Shown here: piece by piece, positions 7,218 to 17,043 of the stretch
Layout of the letters: every line of letters begins with the position of its first letter
Position numbering within the stretch: position 1 is the first letter of the stretch
The notes under the pieces: model-generated
Seen by the model: only the letters and a program-made list of their open reading frames with translations
What the model was told of the DNA's origin: nothing
Database searches by the model: none
Translations under genes and position numbers: made by a program
Assembly: GCA_021154885.1 (NCBI GenBank)
Contig: JAJKHS010000133.1
Span: forward strand, 1-64,000
DNA: 64,000 bases
Direction: 5' to 3'
Origin: Thermoanaerobaculum sp.
Lineage (GTDB): Bacteria > Acidobacteriota > Thermoanaerobaculia > Multivoradales > UBA5704

Positions 7218-10200
7218 CTAAGTGTGCCCCGACCACACCGTCAGATCCCCCGATTCGAAGCCGTCCTTGAAGATCTGGCTGCCCACTTTCGTGGTCAGGC
7301 TCGCGGTGTCGTTGGCGCCGTTCGGATCCGTGGTGCCGGCCGGCGGGGTCACCGTCGCCGAGTCGGTGATCGACGGCGGCGGCGTCGCGGCGACCTGTCC
7401 CGTGATGGTGAAGGTGACAGAGCCGCCCGCGGCCACGTTGACCAGCGCGTTGAGGTCGCCGCCTCCCGTGCCGGCCGGACAGGCGGAGCCGGGTGTCGCG
7501 GCGCAGGTCCAGACGGGCGCCGTGAAGGCGGCCGGGAAGGTGTCGGTCACCCGGGCACCGGTGGCGTTGGCCGGGCCGGCGTTGGTCACCGTCAGGGTGT
7601 AGACGAGGTTGTTGCCGGGTTGGGCCAGGATCTGGTCGGCGGTGAGGGTGACGCCGAGGTCGGAGACGGGTGCGATGGTGTCCGAGTCGGTCGCCTGGTT
7701 GTTGGCCGCGACCGGGTCGGTGGTGCCGGCCGGGACCGTCGCCGTGGCGGTCGTGACCACGGTGCCGGTGGTGCCTTGGACCACGGTCGCCGCCAAGTGG
7801 TAGGTCAGCGTGCCGCCGACCGGCAGGCTCACCGTATCCAGGACGTCGCCGGTGCCGGTGGCCTGGCAGACGGCTCCCGCGGAGGGGGTGCAGATCCAGG
7901 TGACGCCGGTCAGCGAGGCCGGCCGGACGTCGGTCACCGCGGCGCCGGTGACGTTGCTGGGGCCGAGGTTGCTCACCACGAGTGTATAGGCCAGGGCGTC
8001 GCCGGGCGAGACCGTGGTGCGGCCGTCGGTCAGGGTGACGGCGAGGTCGGCCCGGCGGCTCAGGGTGTCCGAGTCGCTGGCGGTGTTGTTGCCGGGCGTC
8101 GGGTCGGTCACCCCGGCCGGCACGGCCACCGTGGCCTGGTTGGTCAGCGTGCCGGTGGCGGCGGGATTGAGGGTGGCGGTCAGGCGATAGGTGACGGTGG
8201 CGCCCGCCGGCAGGTCGGCGGCGTCGGCGATGCCGCCCGTCCCCGTGGCCGTGCAGTGGGCGCCGGCCGATGCCGTGCAGGTCCACGAGGCCGCCGTCAC
8301 CGCCGCTGGCGGCGAGTCGGTCACCGTGGCGCCGGCGACGTTGCTGGGCCCATTGCTCGTGACGGTGAGGACCCAGGTCACCTGGCCGCCCGGCGTGGCG
8401 GTGGTCACGCCGTCGTCCTTGGCGATGGCGAGGTCGGCCTGGGGCGTCAGGGTGTCGGTGTCGGTGGCCGAGTTGTTGTTGGGGTTGGGATCGGTCACCC
8501 CGGCCGGCGCCGTGACGGTGGCGGTGTTGACCAGCGGCTGCGAGGCGCCCGGATCGAGCACGCCGGTGGCGGTGTAGACGGCCGTGCCGCCGGCCACGAG
8601 GTCGATGGTGTCGAGGATCTGTCCGGGGCCGCCGGTGGCGCAGTGCGAGCCGGCGCTGGCGACGCAGGTCCAGGTGACGCTGGAGAGCGCCGCCGGGAAG
8701 GGGTCCGCCACGGTGATCCCGGCCGCGTTGCTGGGGCCGTTGTTGGTGACGGTGATGGTGTAGGTCACGGGCTTGCCCGGCACGGCGGTGGTCTGGCCGT
8801 CGGTCTTGGTGATGGCGAGGTCGGCCTGGGGCGTCAGGGTGTCCGTGTCGGTGGCGCTGTTGTTGCCGGGCACCGGGTCGGGCACGGCCGCCGGCGCCTG
8901 GACCACGGCGGTGTTGGCCAGGGTGCCGGTGGCGGCGGGGGAGATGGTGCCGGTGGCGGTGTAGGTGACCGTGCCGTTGGCGAGGAGGTTGACCGTGCGG
9001 TCGACGTTCCCCGTCCCCGCCGCGCCGCCGGCACAGCTCGAGCCGGCGGAGGCGGCGCAGGTCCAGCTCACGCCGCTGAGGATCGCCGGGAAGGTGTCGG
9101 TCACGCGGGCCCCGGCCGAGTCGCTGGGGCCGTGGTTGGTGACGGTGATGGTGTAGGTCACCGGCCGGCCGGGGGCGATCTGGGTCACGCCGTCGCTCTT
9201 GGCGATCTCGAGGTCGGCCTGGACGAAGGTCGTCGAGCTCGCCTGGGAGGAGTTGTTGCCCGGTTTCGGGTCGGCCGAAGCCGTGGCCACGGAGGCCGTG
9301 TTGGTGATCGTGGTCCCGGCGGCGAGGCTCGAAGCGGTGCGGAAGGTGGCCGTCACCGCCACCGCCGAGCCCGCCGGGAGGTCGCCCAGGTTGCAGGGGA
9401 AGCCGCCGGCGCAGGGGAAGGTGGCGGCGACGAACGTCGTGCCCGCCGGCGCCGGGTCGCCGAGGACGGTCGCGAGGGCCGTGCCGGGTCCGAGGTTGCG
9501 CACCACGAGGGTCGCCGTCAGCAGGTCGCCGGCCGCCACCTGGGCGGGGGCGGTCTTCACCACCTCCAGGTCGGCCGACGGGTGCCCCACGCCGGTGGTG
9601 GCGGTGGCGCTGTCGTTGGCGGCGACGCCGTCCGGCTCGTTGGCGCTCGCCGAGGCGGTGTTGACGATGGGGTCGGCCCCGGCGTAGTTGGCGGGGACGT
9701 GGAAGGTCGCCTGCACGGTCGCCGTCTGGCCCGCCGCCAGGGTGTCGAGGAAGCAGGGGAAGCCGCCCGCGCAGGGCGCCGTGGCGGTGGCGAAGGTGAG
9801 GCCGGCCGGCGTCGGATCGGCCAGGAAGACGCTGGTGGCCGTGGCCGGCCCGTGGTTGGTCACCTGCAGGGTGTAGACGAGGTCCTGGCCCTTGGCCACC
9901 GAGACGGGAGCGCGCTTGACCACCTCCAGGTCGATCGCCGAGGCCACCAGGCTGGTGATGGCGTTCGCGGTGTTGTTCCCCGTCGCCGGATCGGCCGTCG
10001 TGGCGTTGACCGAGGCGGTGTTGACGATCAGGCTCGGGCCCGAGTAGCCCGCGGGGATCGAGAGGGTGACGTCGACCGCGCGGCTGGCGCCGGCGTTGAG
10101 GGTGCCCAGGGCGCAGTCGAAGCCCGTCTGGCAGGGGGCCGTGGCGGCGACGAAGCTTAAGCCCGCGGGGACCGACTCGGAGAGGACCACGCCCTGGGCG

Positions 10201-13200
10201 TCGTCCGGGCCGTTGTTGGTCACCGTCAGGCGGTAGGTGACGGTCGAGCCCACGGAGGCCACGGCGGGCGCCGTCTTGGCCACGGCGAGGTCGGCCTGGG
10301 GCGCGCGGGCCACGGCGGTGGCCGAGCGGGCCGTGTCGTCCGCCGGGTGCGGATCGGAGGCGTCGCTCTGCACCGCGGCCACGTTGACGATGGGGTCCGG
10401 CCCGGCGTAGGCCGCGGGCACCGTCCAGGTGGCCGTGAAGGTGAGGGAGGCGCCGGCCGCGATCGTCCCGAGGTTGCACGGGAAGCCGGCGGCGCAGGGG
10501 GAGTCCGCGGCGGCGAAGGCGAGGCCCGGGGGCGTTGGATCGGTGAGCGTGACCGCGGCGTCCGAGGGGCCGGCGTTGGCGACGGTGAAGGTGTAGGTCA
10601 GCGCGGCGCCGCGCTCCACCCGTCCCGGGCCCAGCTTGGTCAGCGCCAGGTCGGCCACCCGGGTGAGGGGCTCGGCGTCGGTGGCGGAGTTGTTCCCCAG
10701 GTTGGGATCGAAGATCGTGGGCGGCGCGGTGACCGTGGCCGTGTTGCTCAGGGTGCCGGTGGCGGAGGGGGAGACGGTGGCGGTGACGGTGTAGGTCACG
10801 GCGCCGCCGGCCGGCAGGGTGGGGGAGTCGGTCAGGGTGCTGCCCGTGCCGGAGGTCGCGCCGCAGGCGGCGCCGCCGGTGGCGGCACAGGTCCACGCCG
10901 GGCTCTGGAGGGCGGCGGGCAGCCCATCCTGCACGGTGGCGCCGGTGACGTTGCTGGGCCCGAGGTTGGTCACCACGATCGAGTAGGTGAGCGGCTGGCC
11001 GGGCACGGCGGCGGTGAGGCCGTCGGTCTTGGAGATGGCGAGGTCGGCCTTCGGCGTCACGCCGTCCGAATCGGTGGCGGTGTTGTTGCCGGGCACCGGG
11101 TCCGTCACCCCGGCCGGCGGCGACACCGAGGCCTGGTTGACCACGGCGCTCTGGGCCGCGGGGTCGACGGTGGCGGTGAGCGTGTAGGTCGCCGAACCCC
11201 CCACGGGGAGCGAGGGCGTGGCGGCGATGGCGCCGCTGCCCGCCGCGGTGCCGCAGCTCGCGCCGCCCGCGGCCACGCAGGTCCACTGCACGTTCTGGAG
11301 CAGGGCCGGAGGGTTGTCGGCGACGCTGGCGCCCACGGCGTTGCTGGGGCCGGCGTTGGTCACCACGATGGTGTAGGTCACGGGGTCGCCCGGCACCACG
11401 GTGTTCTTGCCGTCGGTCTTGGTGATCCCCAGGTTGGCGGTGAAGACCACCGGCGTCGAGGCGGTGGCGGAGTTGTTGACGGTGCTGCTCTCGGGGCTCG
11501 ACGTGGAGGCGCTCGCCGTGTTGAGGATCGGGTTGGGCGCCGTGTAGCCCGCGGGCACGGCGTAGGTGACCATCACCTGGGTGGACTGGCCAGCCGCGAG
11601 GTCAGCCAGCGCGCAGGGGAAGCCCGCGGCGCAGGGCGCGGCGGCCGAGACGAAGACGAGCCCCGGCGGCGTCGGGTCGGCGAGCACCACGGAGGTGGCG
11701 GCGCCGGTCCCCTGGTTCTTCACGGTGACGGTATAGGTGACGTTGGTCCCCGCGGTCGCCGAGGCCGGGCCGGTCTTGGTGACGGTGAGGTCGGCCGGCT
11801 GCACCACGGCGTCCGTGTCGGTGGCGCTGTTGTTGCCGGCGACCGGGTCCTGCACGCCGGCGGGCACGGCCGCGGTGGCCGTGTTGGCGAGGCTGCCGCT
11901 GGCCCCGGCGGCCACCGTGGCGCTCAGCGTGTAGGTGGCGGCCGAGCCGGCGGCTAGGTTCACCGTGTCGTTGATGCTGCCGCTGCCCGACGCCGTGCAG
12001 CTCGCGCCGGCGCCGGCGGCGCAGGTCCAGGTGGCCCCGGTGAGCGCCGCGGGGAGGATGTTGTCGGTGACGGTGGCGCCGGCCACGTCGCTGGGACCGT
12101 TGTTGGTCACCACCACGGTATAGGTCAACCCCAGGCCCGGCGAGGTCTGGGCCACGCCGTCGGTCTTGGTGACGGCGAGGTCGGAGACGTAGACGACGGT
12201 GGTGGAGGCCGAGGCGGCGTTGTCGCCCGGGTTGGGGTCGACGTCGCCGCTGGTCACCGACGCGTTGTCGACCAGGGGGTTGGGCGAGACGTGGTTGGGC
12301 CGCACGTCGTAGCTGACGCCGATCGCTTCGGTGTGGCCGGCCGGCAGGTTGCCCAGGGCGCAGGGGAAGCCGGAGGCGCAGGGGGCCGTGGCGCCGCGGA
12401 AGATCAGGTTGGCCGGCGTGGATTCGGCGAGCGAGACGCCGTGGGCCGTGGCCGGGCCTTTATTGGTCACCAGCAGGACGTAGCCGAGCCGGCTGCCGGC
12501 CGCCACCTGGCCCGGACCCGTCTTGACCAGCGTCAGGTCCACTGCATCGGCGCCGATGCCGGTGAACGCCGTGGCCGAGTTATCCGCCGGCGCCCCTTCG
12601 GGAGTGTCGGAGACCACGGTCGCCACGTTGGCGAAGGGGTTGGTCCCCGAGTAGGCGGAGGGCACCCGGAAGGTCGCCTTGACGGCGACGCTCTGGCCCG
12701 CGGCCAGGGTGCCGAGGCTGCACGGGAAGCCCGCGGCGCACGGCGGATCGGCGGCGCCGAAGGTGAGCCCGGCGGGCGTGGGGTCGCGGAGCTGCACGCC
12801 GGTGGCGGCGGCAGGGCCGTGGTTGGTCACCACCAGGGTGTAGGTGACGTCCGTTCCCAGGCCGGCCGCGGTCGGTCCGGTCTTGGTCATCGTCAGGTCC
12901 GCGGTGTCCGCGCCCAGCGGCACGGTGGCGCTGGCGGAGTTGTTGCCGGGCGTGGGGTCCGCGGTCGAGCTGGAGACCGTGGCCGAGTAGGGGATGGGGT
13001 TGGCGCCGGCGTAGCCCGCGGGGATGCCGAAGGTCGCCTTCACCGTCACCGTGGCGCCGGCGTTGAGCGTCCCCAGCGCGCAGGGGAAGCCGCCGGCGCA
13101 GGGGGCCGTCGCGGCGACGAAGAACAGCCCGGCCGGCGGCGTGTGCTGGAGCGACACGGCCTGGGCGTCATGGGGGCCGAGGTTGGAGACGGCGATCGTG

Positions 13201-14765
13201 AAGGTCACCGTCGAGCTGCGCGCCGCCGAGGGCGGGCCGGTCACGGTCACCGCCAAGTCGGCGCTGGGGGTGCCCACCGGCGTGGTGGCGCGGGCGCTGT
13301 TGTTGGCGGGCACCGGGTCGCGCGAAGTGGTGGTGGCGGCGGCGAGGTTGACGATGGGGTCCGGTCCCAGGTACGGCGAGGGGAGGTTGAAGGTGGCGGT
13401 GACAGCCGTCTGGCCGCCGGCCGGGGTCGTCCCCAGGTTGCAGGGGAAGCCGCCGGCGCAGGGGGCGCTGGCCGCGGAGAAGGTGAGCCCCGGCGGCGTG
13501 GGGTCGGAGAGCGCGACGCCCTGGGCGTCCGACGGGCCGGCGTTCTTCACCGTCAGGGTGTAGGTCAGCGTCGGGCCGCTGCCGGCGCTCGCCGGGCCGG
13601 CCTTGGCCACCGCGAGGTCGGAGACCGGCGTCAGCGTATCGACGTCCGTGGCGCTGTCGTTGCCCGGGATGGGGTCGGTGCCGTGGGAGGGCAGGACGCG
13701 GGCGACGTTCTCCAGCGTGCCGGTGGCGGAGGGCGCGATGACGCCGGTGGCGGTGTAGGTGAGGAGGCCCCCCACCGGCAGGTTGATCGTGTCCATGAGG
13801 TCGCCGCTGCCGCTGGCGGTGCAGGAGCCGCCGCCCGTGGCCGCGCAGGTCCAGGTCACTCCCGTCAGCTCGGGCGGGAAGTCGTCCAGCACCATCGACC
13901 CGGCGGCCTGGCCGATGCCGAAGTTCCGCACCTGGAGGGTGTAGGTCACCGGCGTGCCCGGCACCGCCGTGGCGACGCCGTCGGTGAGGGTCACGCCGAG
14001 GTCGGGCACCCCCTGGGCCAGCCGCGCCGCGTAGTCCACCACGTTGACGGCGTAGGTGTTGGCGAACGCCGTCCGCGGCGGATCGGGGCCGAGGCCGGCC
14101 AGGAAGCCGTCGAGGGGGATCGTCGAGTAGAGGACGGCGCCGTTGCCGTAGGGGTAGAGGAAGGTGACGATCCTCTGCGGATCGGTGCGCGACAGGATCA
14201 GCTTGGTGCCCACCGGCAGCGAGCTGGCGTCGGCGTAGCCGTGGTCCGAGAAGTTGCCGTTGTCGAGCGAGGCGCTGGTCACCACACCGCCCGCGCCGTT
14301 GGTCACCGGCGTCGAGCCGTCGCGCACGTCGACGTTGTCCGGGTCCGAGAAGTCGCGCAGGATGACGAAGTTGGCGCCGCCGGGGAGGATGGACTTCGCT
14401 CCCTCGGTGCCGGCGTCGTTCAAGACGTAGCGGTCGTGGATGACGAGGATCAAGCCGTTGGCGACCGCCGTCTGGATGGCGGCGAGGCGGGAGAGGTACT
14501 CGGCGCCGTAGGAGCCATTCGACGGGTTTTGCACCACCAGGACCTTGACGCCCGCGAGGTCCACGGCCTGGAGGTCCGAGAGCGAGACCGCCGTCTGCCC
14601 GGCGGTGGTGATCGGCGTTACCTGGTTGGGATTACCGGTTCCCAGGCTCATGTCGTAGTAGCCGACGTTGACCGCCGCGGAAGCCGCGCCGGCTCCCGCC
14701 AGCACCGCCACGAGGAGGGCCGCCGCGGCCCTGCTCCATCCTTCCCTGGTTGACCAGCAAGACAT
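7218..14765 (-). CDS. giant secreted protein with 18 DUF11-type repeats
   Basis: 2515 residues. A signal peptide (1-30, ending AGAASA) is followed by a domain at about 31-250 with a Rossmann-like pattern (VKVLVVQNP, GLILVIHDRYV, GNGAVLYSTIPLDGFLAGLG) that resembles secreted glutamine-amidotransferase-like domains. From residue 254 run 18 repeats of about 120 residues of the DUF11 type, each opening near (A/S)DLxVxKT. They fall into two equal classes: nine with a WTCxA...GxxC pair and nine with APCAxGFPCxLGTL. The C terminus has the DGFESGDLTVWSG tail seen at the ends of many secreted proteins. GAGGGAGG precedes the ATG. It is probably a cell-surface or released fibre, transcribed divergently from the eCIS operon. 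The repeats appear free of frameshifts. Confidence 0.9.
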   Translation of the reverse strand: MSCWSTREGWSRAAAALLVAVLAGAGAASAAVNVGYYDMSLGTGNPNQVTPITTAGQTAVSLSDLQAVDLAGVKVLVVQNPSNGSYGAEYLSRLAAIQTAVANGLILVIHDRYVLNDAGTEGAKSILPGGANFVILRDFSDPDNVDVRDGSTPVTNGAGGVVTSASLDNGNFSDHGYADASSLPVGTKLILSRTDPQRIVTFLYPYGNGAVLYSTIPLDGFLAGLGPDPPRTAFANTYAVNVVDYAARLAQGVPDLGVTLTDGVATAVPGTPVTYTLQVRNFGIGQAAGSMVLDDFPPELTGVTWTCAATGGGSCTASGSGDLMDTINLPVGGLLTYTATGVIAPSATGTLENVARVLPSHGTDPIPGNDSATDVDTLTPVSDLAVAKAGPASAGSGPTLTYTLTVKNAGPSDAQGVALSDPTPPGLTFSAASAPCAGGFPCNLGTTPAGGQTAVTATFNLPSPYLGPDPIVNLAAATTTSRDPVPANNSARATTPVGTPSADLAVTVTGPPSAARSSTVTFTIAVSNLGPHDAQAVSLQHTPPAGLFFVAATAPCAGGFPCALGTLNAGATVTVKATFGIPAGYAGANPIPYSATVSSSTADPTPGNNSASATVPLGADTADLTMTKTGPTAAGLGTDVTYTLVVTNHGPAAATGVQLRDPTPAGLTFGAADPPCAAGFPCSLGTLAAGQSVAVKATFRVPSAYSGTNPFANVATVVSDTPEGAPADNSATAFTGIGADAVDLTLVKTGPGQVAAGSRLGYVLLVTNKGPATAHGVSLAESTPANLIFRGATAPCASGFPCALGNLPAGHTEAIGVSYDVRPNHVSPNPLVDNASVTSGDVDPNPGDNAASASTTVVYVSDLAVTKTDGVAQTSPGLGLTYTVVVTNNGPSDVAGATVTDNILPAALTGATWTCAAGAGASCTASGSGSINDTVNLAAGSAATYTLSATVAAGASGSLANTATAAVPAGVQDPVAGNNSATDTDAVVQPADLTVTKTGPASATAGTNVTYTVTVKNQGTGAATSVVLADPTPPGLVFVSAAAPCAAGFPCALADLAAGQSTQVMVTYAVPAGYTAPNPILNTASASTSSPESSTVNNSATASTPVVFTANLGITKTDGKNTVVPGDPVTYTIVVTNAGPSNAVGASVADNPPALLQNVQWTCVAAGGASCGTAAGSGAIAATPSLPVGGSATYTLTATVDPAAQSAVVNQASVSPPAGVTDPVPGNNTATDSDGVTPKADLAISKTDGLTAAVPGQPLTYSIVVTNLGPSNVTGATVQDGLPAALQSPAWTCAATGGAACGATSGTGSTLTDSPTLPAGGAVTYTVTATVSPSATGTLSNTATVTAPPTIFDPNLGNNSATDAEPLTRVADLALTKLGPGRVERGAALTYTFTVANAGPSDAAVTLTDPTPPGLAFAAADSPCAAGFPCNLGTIAAGASLTFTATWTVPAAYAGPDPIVNVAAVQSDASDPHPADDTARSATAVARAPQADLAVAKTAPAVASVGSTVTYRLTVTNNGPDDAQGVVLSESVPAGLSFVAATAPCQTGFDCALGTLNAGASRAVDVTLSIPAGYSGPSLIVNTASVNATTADPATGNNTANAITSLVASAIDLEVVKRAPVSVAKGQDLVYTLQVTNHGPATATSVFLADPTPAGLTFATATAPCAGGFPCFLDTLAAGQTATVQATFHVPANYAGADPIVNTASASANEPDGVAANDSATATTGVGHPSADLEVVKTAPAQVAAGDLLTATLVVRNLGPGTALATVLGDPAPAGTTFVAATFPCAGGFPCNLGDLPAGSAVAVTATFRTASSLAAGTTITNTASVATASADPKPGNNSSQASSTTFVQADLEIAKSDGVTQIAPGRPVTYTITVTNHGPSDSAGARVTDTFPAILSGVSWTCAASAGSSCAGGAAGTGNVDRTVNLLANGTVTYTATGTISPAATGTLANTAVVQAPAAVPDPVPGNNSATDTDTLTPQADLAITKTDGQTTAVPGKPVTYTITVTNNGPSNAAGITVADPFPAALSSVTWTCVASAGSHCATGGPGQILDTIDLVAGGTAVYTATGVLDPGASQPLVNTATVTAPAGVTDPNPNNNSATDTDTLTPQADLAIAKDDGVTTATPGGQVTWVLTVTSNGPSNVAGATVTDSPPAAVTAASWTCTASAGAHCTATGTGGIADAADLPAGATVTYRLTATLNPAATGTLTNQATVAVPAGVTDPTPGNNTASDSDTLSRRADLAVTLTDGRTTVSPGDALAYTLVVSNLGPSNVTGAAVTDVRPASLTGVTWICTPSAGAVCQATGTGDVLDTVSLPVGGTLTYHLAATVVQGTTGTVVTTATATVPAGTTDPVAANNQATDSDTIAPVSDLGVTLTADQILAQPGNNLVYTLTVTNAGPANATGARVTDTFPAAFTAPVWTCAATPGSACPAGTGGGDLNALVNVAAGGSVTFTITGQVAATPPPSITDSATVTPPAGTTDPNGANDTASLTTKVGSQIFKDGFESGDLTVWSGHT

Positions 14766-14794
14766 GACGCCTCCCTCGAGCTCGATGCTGCCGC

Positions 14795-14823
14795 TTGACA
14801 GCGCGGAATTCAGCTTGTAACTT
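14795..14823 (+). promoter_or_regulatory. sigma70-type promoter of the eCIS operon
   Basis: TTGACA (14795-14800), a 17-bp spacer and TAACTT (14818-14823) give a near-consensus promoter about 90 nt upstream of the sheath ATG. It lies back-to-back with the promoter of the DUF11 gene. Confidence 0.65.
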
Positions 14824-14836
14824 GTGGTTCAACGCA

Positions 14837-14865
14837 ACAGTAGCAGAAATAGCAAAACTGGGCAA
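14837..14865 (-). promoter_or_regulatory. candidate promoter of the DUF11-repeat gene
   Basis: On the minus strand TTGCCC (14865-14860), a 17-bp spacer and TACTGT (14842-14837) point toward the DUF11 gene, leaving a leader of about 65 nt. It is separated from the eCIS promoter by only 13 bp. Confidence 0.5.
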
Positions 14866-14916
14866 GCGAGCCGCTTCTCGCCCACGGCCCGGAATTCTCT
14901 GTTCAGGAGGCGTGCA

Positions 14917-16512
14917 ATGCCTGTCGCTCTAACCTACCCGGGCGTCTATATCGAGGAGATCCCGAGTGGCGTCCGGACCATCACCGGAGTGCCGACCTCG
15001 ATCACCGCCTTCATCGGCCGGGCGATCCGGGGGCCGGTCAACGATCCGGTCACCATCAACAACTATGGAGATTTCGAGCGCATCTTCGGCGGCCTGTGGG
15101 TGGGGAGCAGCCTGGGGTTCTCGGTGCAGGACTTCTTCCTCAACGGCGGCGGCCAGGCGATCATCGTGCGCGTCTTCGGCGGTCCGCCGGCGGCGGCGGG
15201 GATCGACGCCAAGGGGCTGAAGCTGCAGGCCGCGACATCGGGGGCCTGGGCCAACTCGCTCCGCGCCCGCATCGACTACCTCGACACGGCCGCCGACGCG
15301 GCGGTGATCGCGCAAACGGCGGCCAGCCTGGGGGTCACCGGGGCCGACCTCTTCAACCTCACCATCCACGACAACGGCACGGGGGAGACGGAGGTCATCC
15401 AGAACGTCACGGTGACCGAGAGCTCGCGCCGGGTGGACCGCATCCTGGAGACCTCCTCACGGCTGGTGCGGGCCGTGCAGCCGCTGCCTTCGGCGCGGCC
15501 GGGTGCCCACGCCCCGGCGGACGTCAGCGTCTGGACGACCGACACCGAGTCGAGCCCGGTCAATGCTCCGGGCACGGACGGCGCGGCGCTGACCACGGCG
15601 GACGTCCTCGGCACCCGCAGCGCCAAGACGGGGCTCTACGCCCTGGAGAACGCGGACCTGTTCAACCTGCTGGTCATCCCTCCCTACATCGTGGTGCCGC
15701 CCAAGCAGTTGCCGAGCGACATCGATCCCACTCCTGCGGCGCTGCTGCCCTTCGTCGCCGCCTACTGCGAGGAGCGGCGGGCGATGCTGATCGTCGATCC
15801 GCCGTCGGCCTGGACCTCCAAGGACCTCGCCAAGGCCGGGGTGACGGCCCTCAACCTCACCAGCAAGAACGCGGCCCTGTACTTCCCCCGTATCCGCCGC
15901 GTCAACCCGCTGCACGAGAACCGGGTGGAGGACTTCTCGCCCTCCGGCGCCATCGCCGGCGTCTTCTCCCGCATCGACTCCAGCCGCGGCGTGTGGAAGG
16001 CTCCGGCGGGGCTGGAGGCGACGCTCAACGGCGTGGTGCAGCTCAGCGTGCCGCTGACCGATCCGGAGAACGGCGAGCTCAACCCGCTGGGCGTCAACTG
16101 CCTGCGGGTGCGGCCCGCCGCCGGGCCGGTGATCTGGGGTGCGCGCACCCGCCAGGGCGACGACCGGCTGGCCTCGGAGTGGAAGTACGTGCCGGTGCGG
16201 CGCCTCGCCCTCTATCTCGAGGAGAGCCTCTACCGCGGCACCCAGTGGGTGGTCTTCGAGCCCAACGACGAGCCGCTGTGGGCGCAGATCCGGCTCAACG
16301 TCGGGGCCTTCCTGCAGACCCTCTTCCGCCAGGGCGCCTTCCAGGGGAGCACCCCCCAGCAGGCCTACTTCGTCAAGGTCGACCGCGAGACCACGACGCA
16401 GAATGACGTCGACCGCGGCATCGTCAACATCGTCGTCGGCTTCGCGCCGCTCAAGCCGGCCGAGTTCGTGGTCATCAGGCTCCAGCAGATCGCTGGACAG
16501 ATCCAGACCTAG
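14917..16512 (+). CDS. contractile injection system tail sheath protein
   Basis: 531 residues. The N terminus MPVALTYPGVYIEEIPSGVR is the standard opening of phage-tail and eCIS sheath proteins, followed by TSITAFIGRA and a YGDFERIFGG segment. The C-terminal half carries the conserved sheath handshake region (IWGARTR, WKYVPVRRLALYLEESL, FEPND). It polymerises around the tube and contracts to drive it into the target. The start at 14917 is supported by CAGGAGG seven nt upstream. This is the first gene of a 17-gene operon and the only sheath gene in it; Afp and PVC particles have three paralogues. Confidence 0.96.
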   Translation: MPVALTYPGVYIEEIPSGVRTITGVPTSITAFIGRAIRGPVNDPVTINNYGDFERIFGGLWVGSSLGFSVQDFFLNGGGQAIIVRVFGGPPAAAGIDAKGLKLQAATSGAWANSLRARIDYLDTAADAAVIAQTAASLGVTGADLFNLTIHDNGTGETEVIQNVTVTESSRRVDRILETSSRLVRAVQPLPSARPGAHAPADVSVWTTDTESSPVNAPGTDGAALTTADVLGTRSAKTGLYALENADLFNLLVIPPYIVVPPKQLPSDIDPTPAALLPFVAAYCEERRAMLIVDPPSAWTSKDLAKAGVTALNLTSKNAALYFPRIRRVNPLHENRVEDFSPSGAIAGVFSRIDSSRGVWKAPAGLEATLNGVVQLSVPLTDPENGELNPLGVNCLRVRPAAGPVIWGARTRQGDDRLASEWKYVPVRRLALYLEESLYRGTQWVVFEPNDEPLWAQIRLNVGAFLQTLFRQGAFQGSTPQQAYFVKVDRETTTQNDVDRGIVNIVVGFAPLKPAEFVVIRLQQIAGQIQT

Positions 16513-16523
16513 GGAGGTCCGAG

Positions 16524-17036
16524 ATGCAGTTCAGCGTCAACGCCCAACGGCTCGATCCGTACAAGAACTTCAAGTTCCGGGTGAAGTGGGACGGCCGGTA
16601 CGTCGCCGGCGTCAGCAAGGTGGGCGCTCTCAAGCGCACCATCGACGTCGTGGAGCATCGCGAGGGGGGCGACCCCTCGACGGTCAACAAGTCGCCGGGG
16701 CAGGCGAAGTTCGACCCCATCACGCTCGAGCGGGGGGTTACCCACGATCCCGAGTTCGAGAAGTGGGCCAACCGGGTGTGGAACTTCCACGCCGGCCTGG
16801 GGGCCGAGGTGTCGCTGGCCAACTTCCGCAAAGACGTCATTATCGAGATGTACAACGAGGCCGGCCAGCTCGCCAAGGCCTACAAGGTCTATCGCTGCTG
16901 GGTCTCGGAGTACCAGGCCCTGCCCGAGCTCGACGCCGGCGGCAACGCCGTGGCCATCGAGCAGATCACGCTCCAGCACGAGGGCTGGGAGCGCGACACG
17001 GCGGTGGTCGAGCCGAAGGAGCCCAGCTTCGGCTGA
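16524..17036 (+). CDS. contractile injection system tail tube protein (gp19 family)
   Basis: 170 residues, matching T4 gp19 / Afp1-like tube proteins. It opens with DPYKNFKFRVKWDGRYVAGVSKVG, here naming only the key KFRVKWDG and YVAGVSKV strands, then VEHREGGDPSTVNKSPG and an ITLERGVT motif. The C-terminal strand ITLQHEGWERD closes the tube beta-barrel. It forms the inner hexameric tube through which cargo is delivered. AGGGAGG precedes the ATG. It lies 11 bp behind the sheath gene and is the only tube gene in the operon, so the specialised initiator ring made by a second paralogue in PVC must come from another protein. Confidence 0.95.
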   Translation: MQFSVNAQRLDPYKNFKFRVKWDGRYVAGVSKVGALKRTIDVVEHREGGDPSTVNKSPGQAKFDPITLERGVTHDPEFEKWANRVWNFHAGLGAEVSLANFRKDVIIEMYNEAGQLAKAYKVYRCWVSEYQALPELDAGGNAVAIEQITLQHEGWERDTAVVEPKEPSFG

Positions 17037-17043
17037 GGCGGGC

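Noticed and set aside
7206-14753. Long plus-strand open frames opposite the DUF11-repeat gene
   Set aside because: They are antisense to a repeat protein with clear domains, and their repetitive Gly/Arg/Val-rich translations mirror the DNA periodicity of the real gene.
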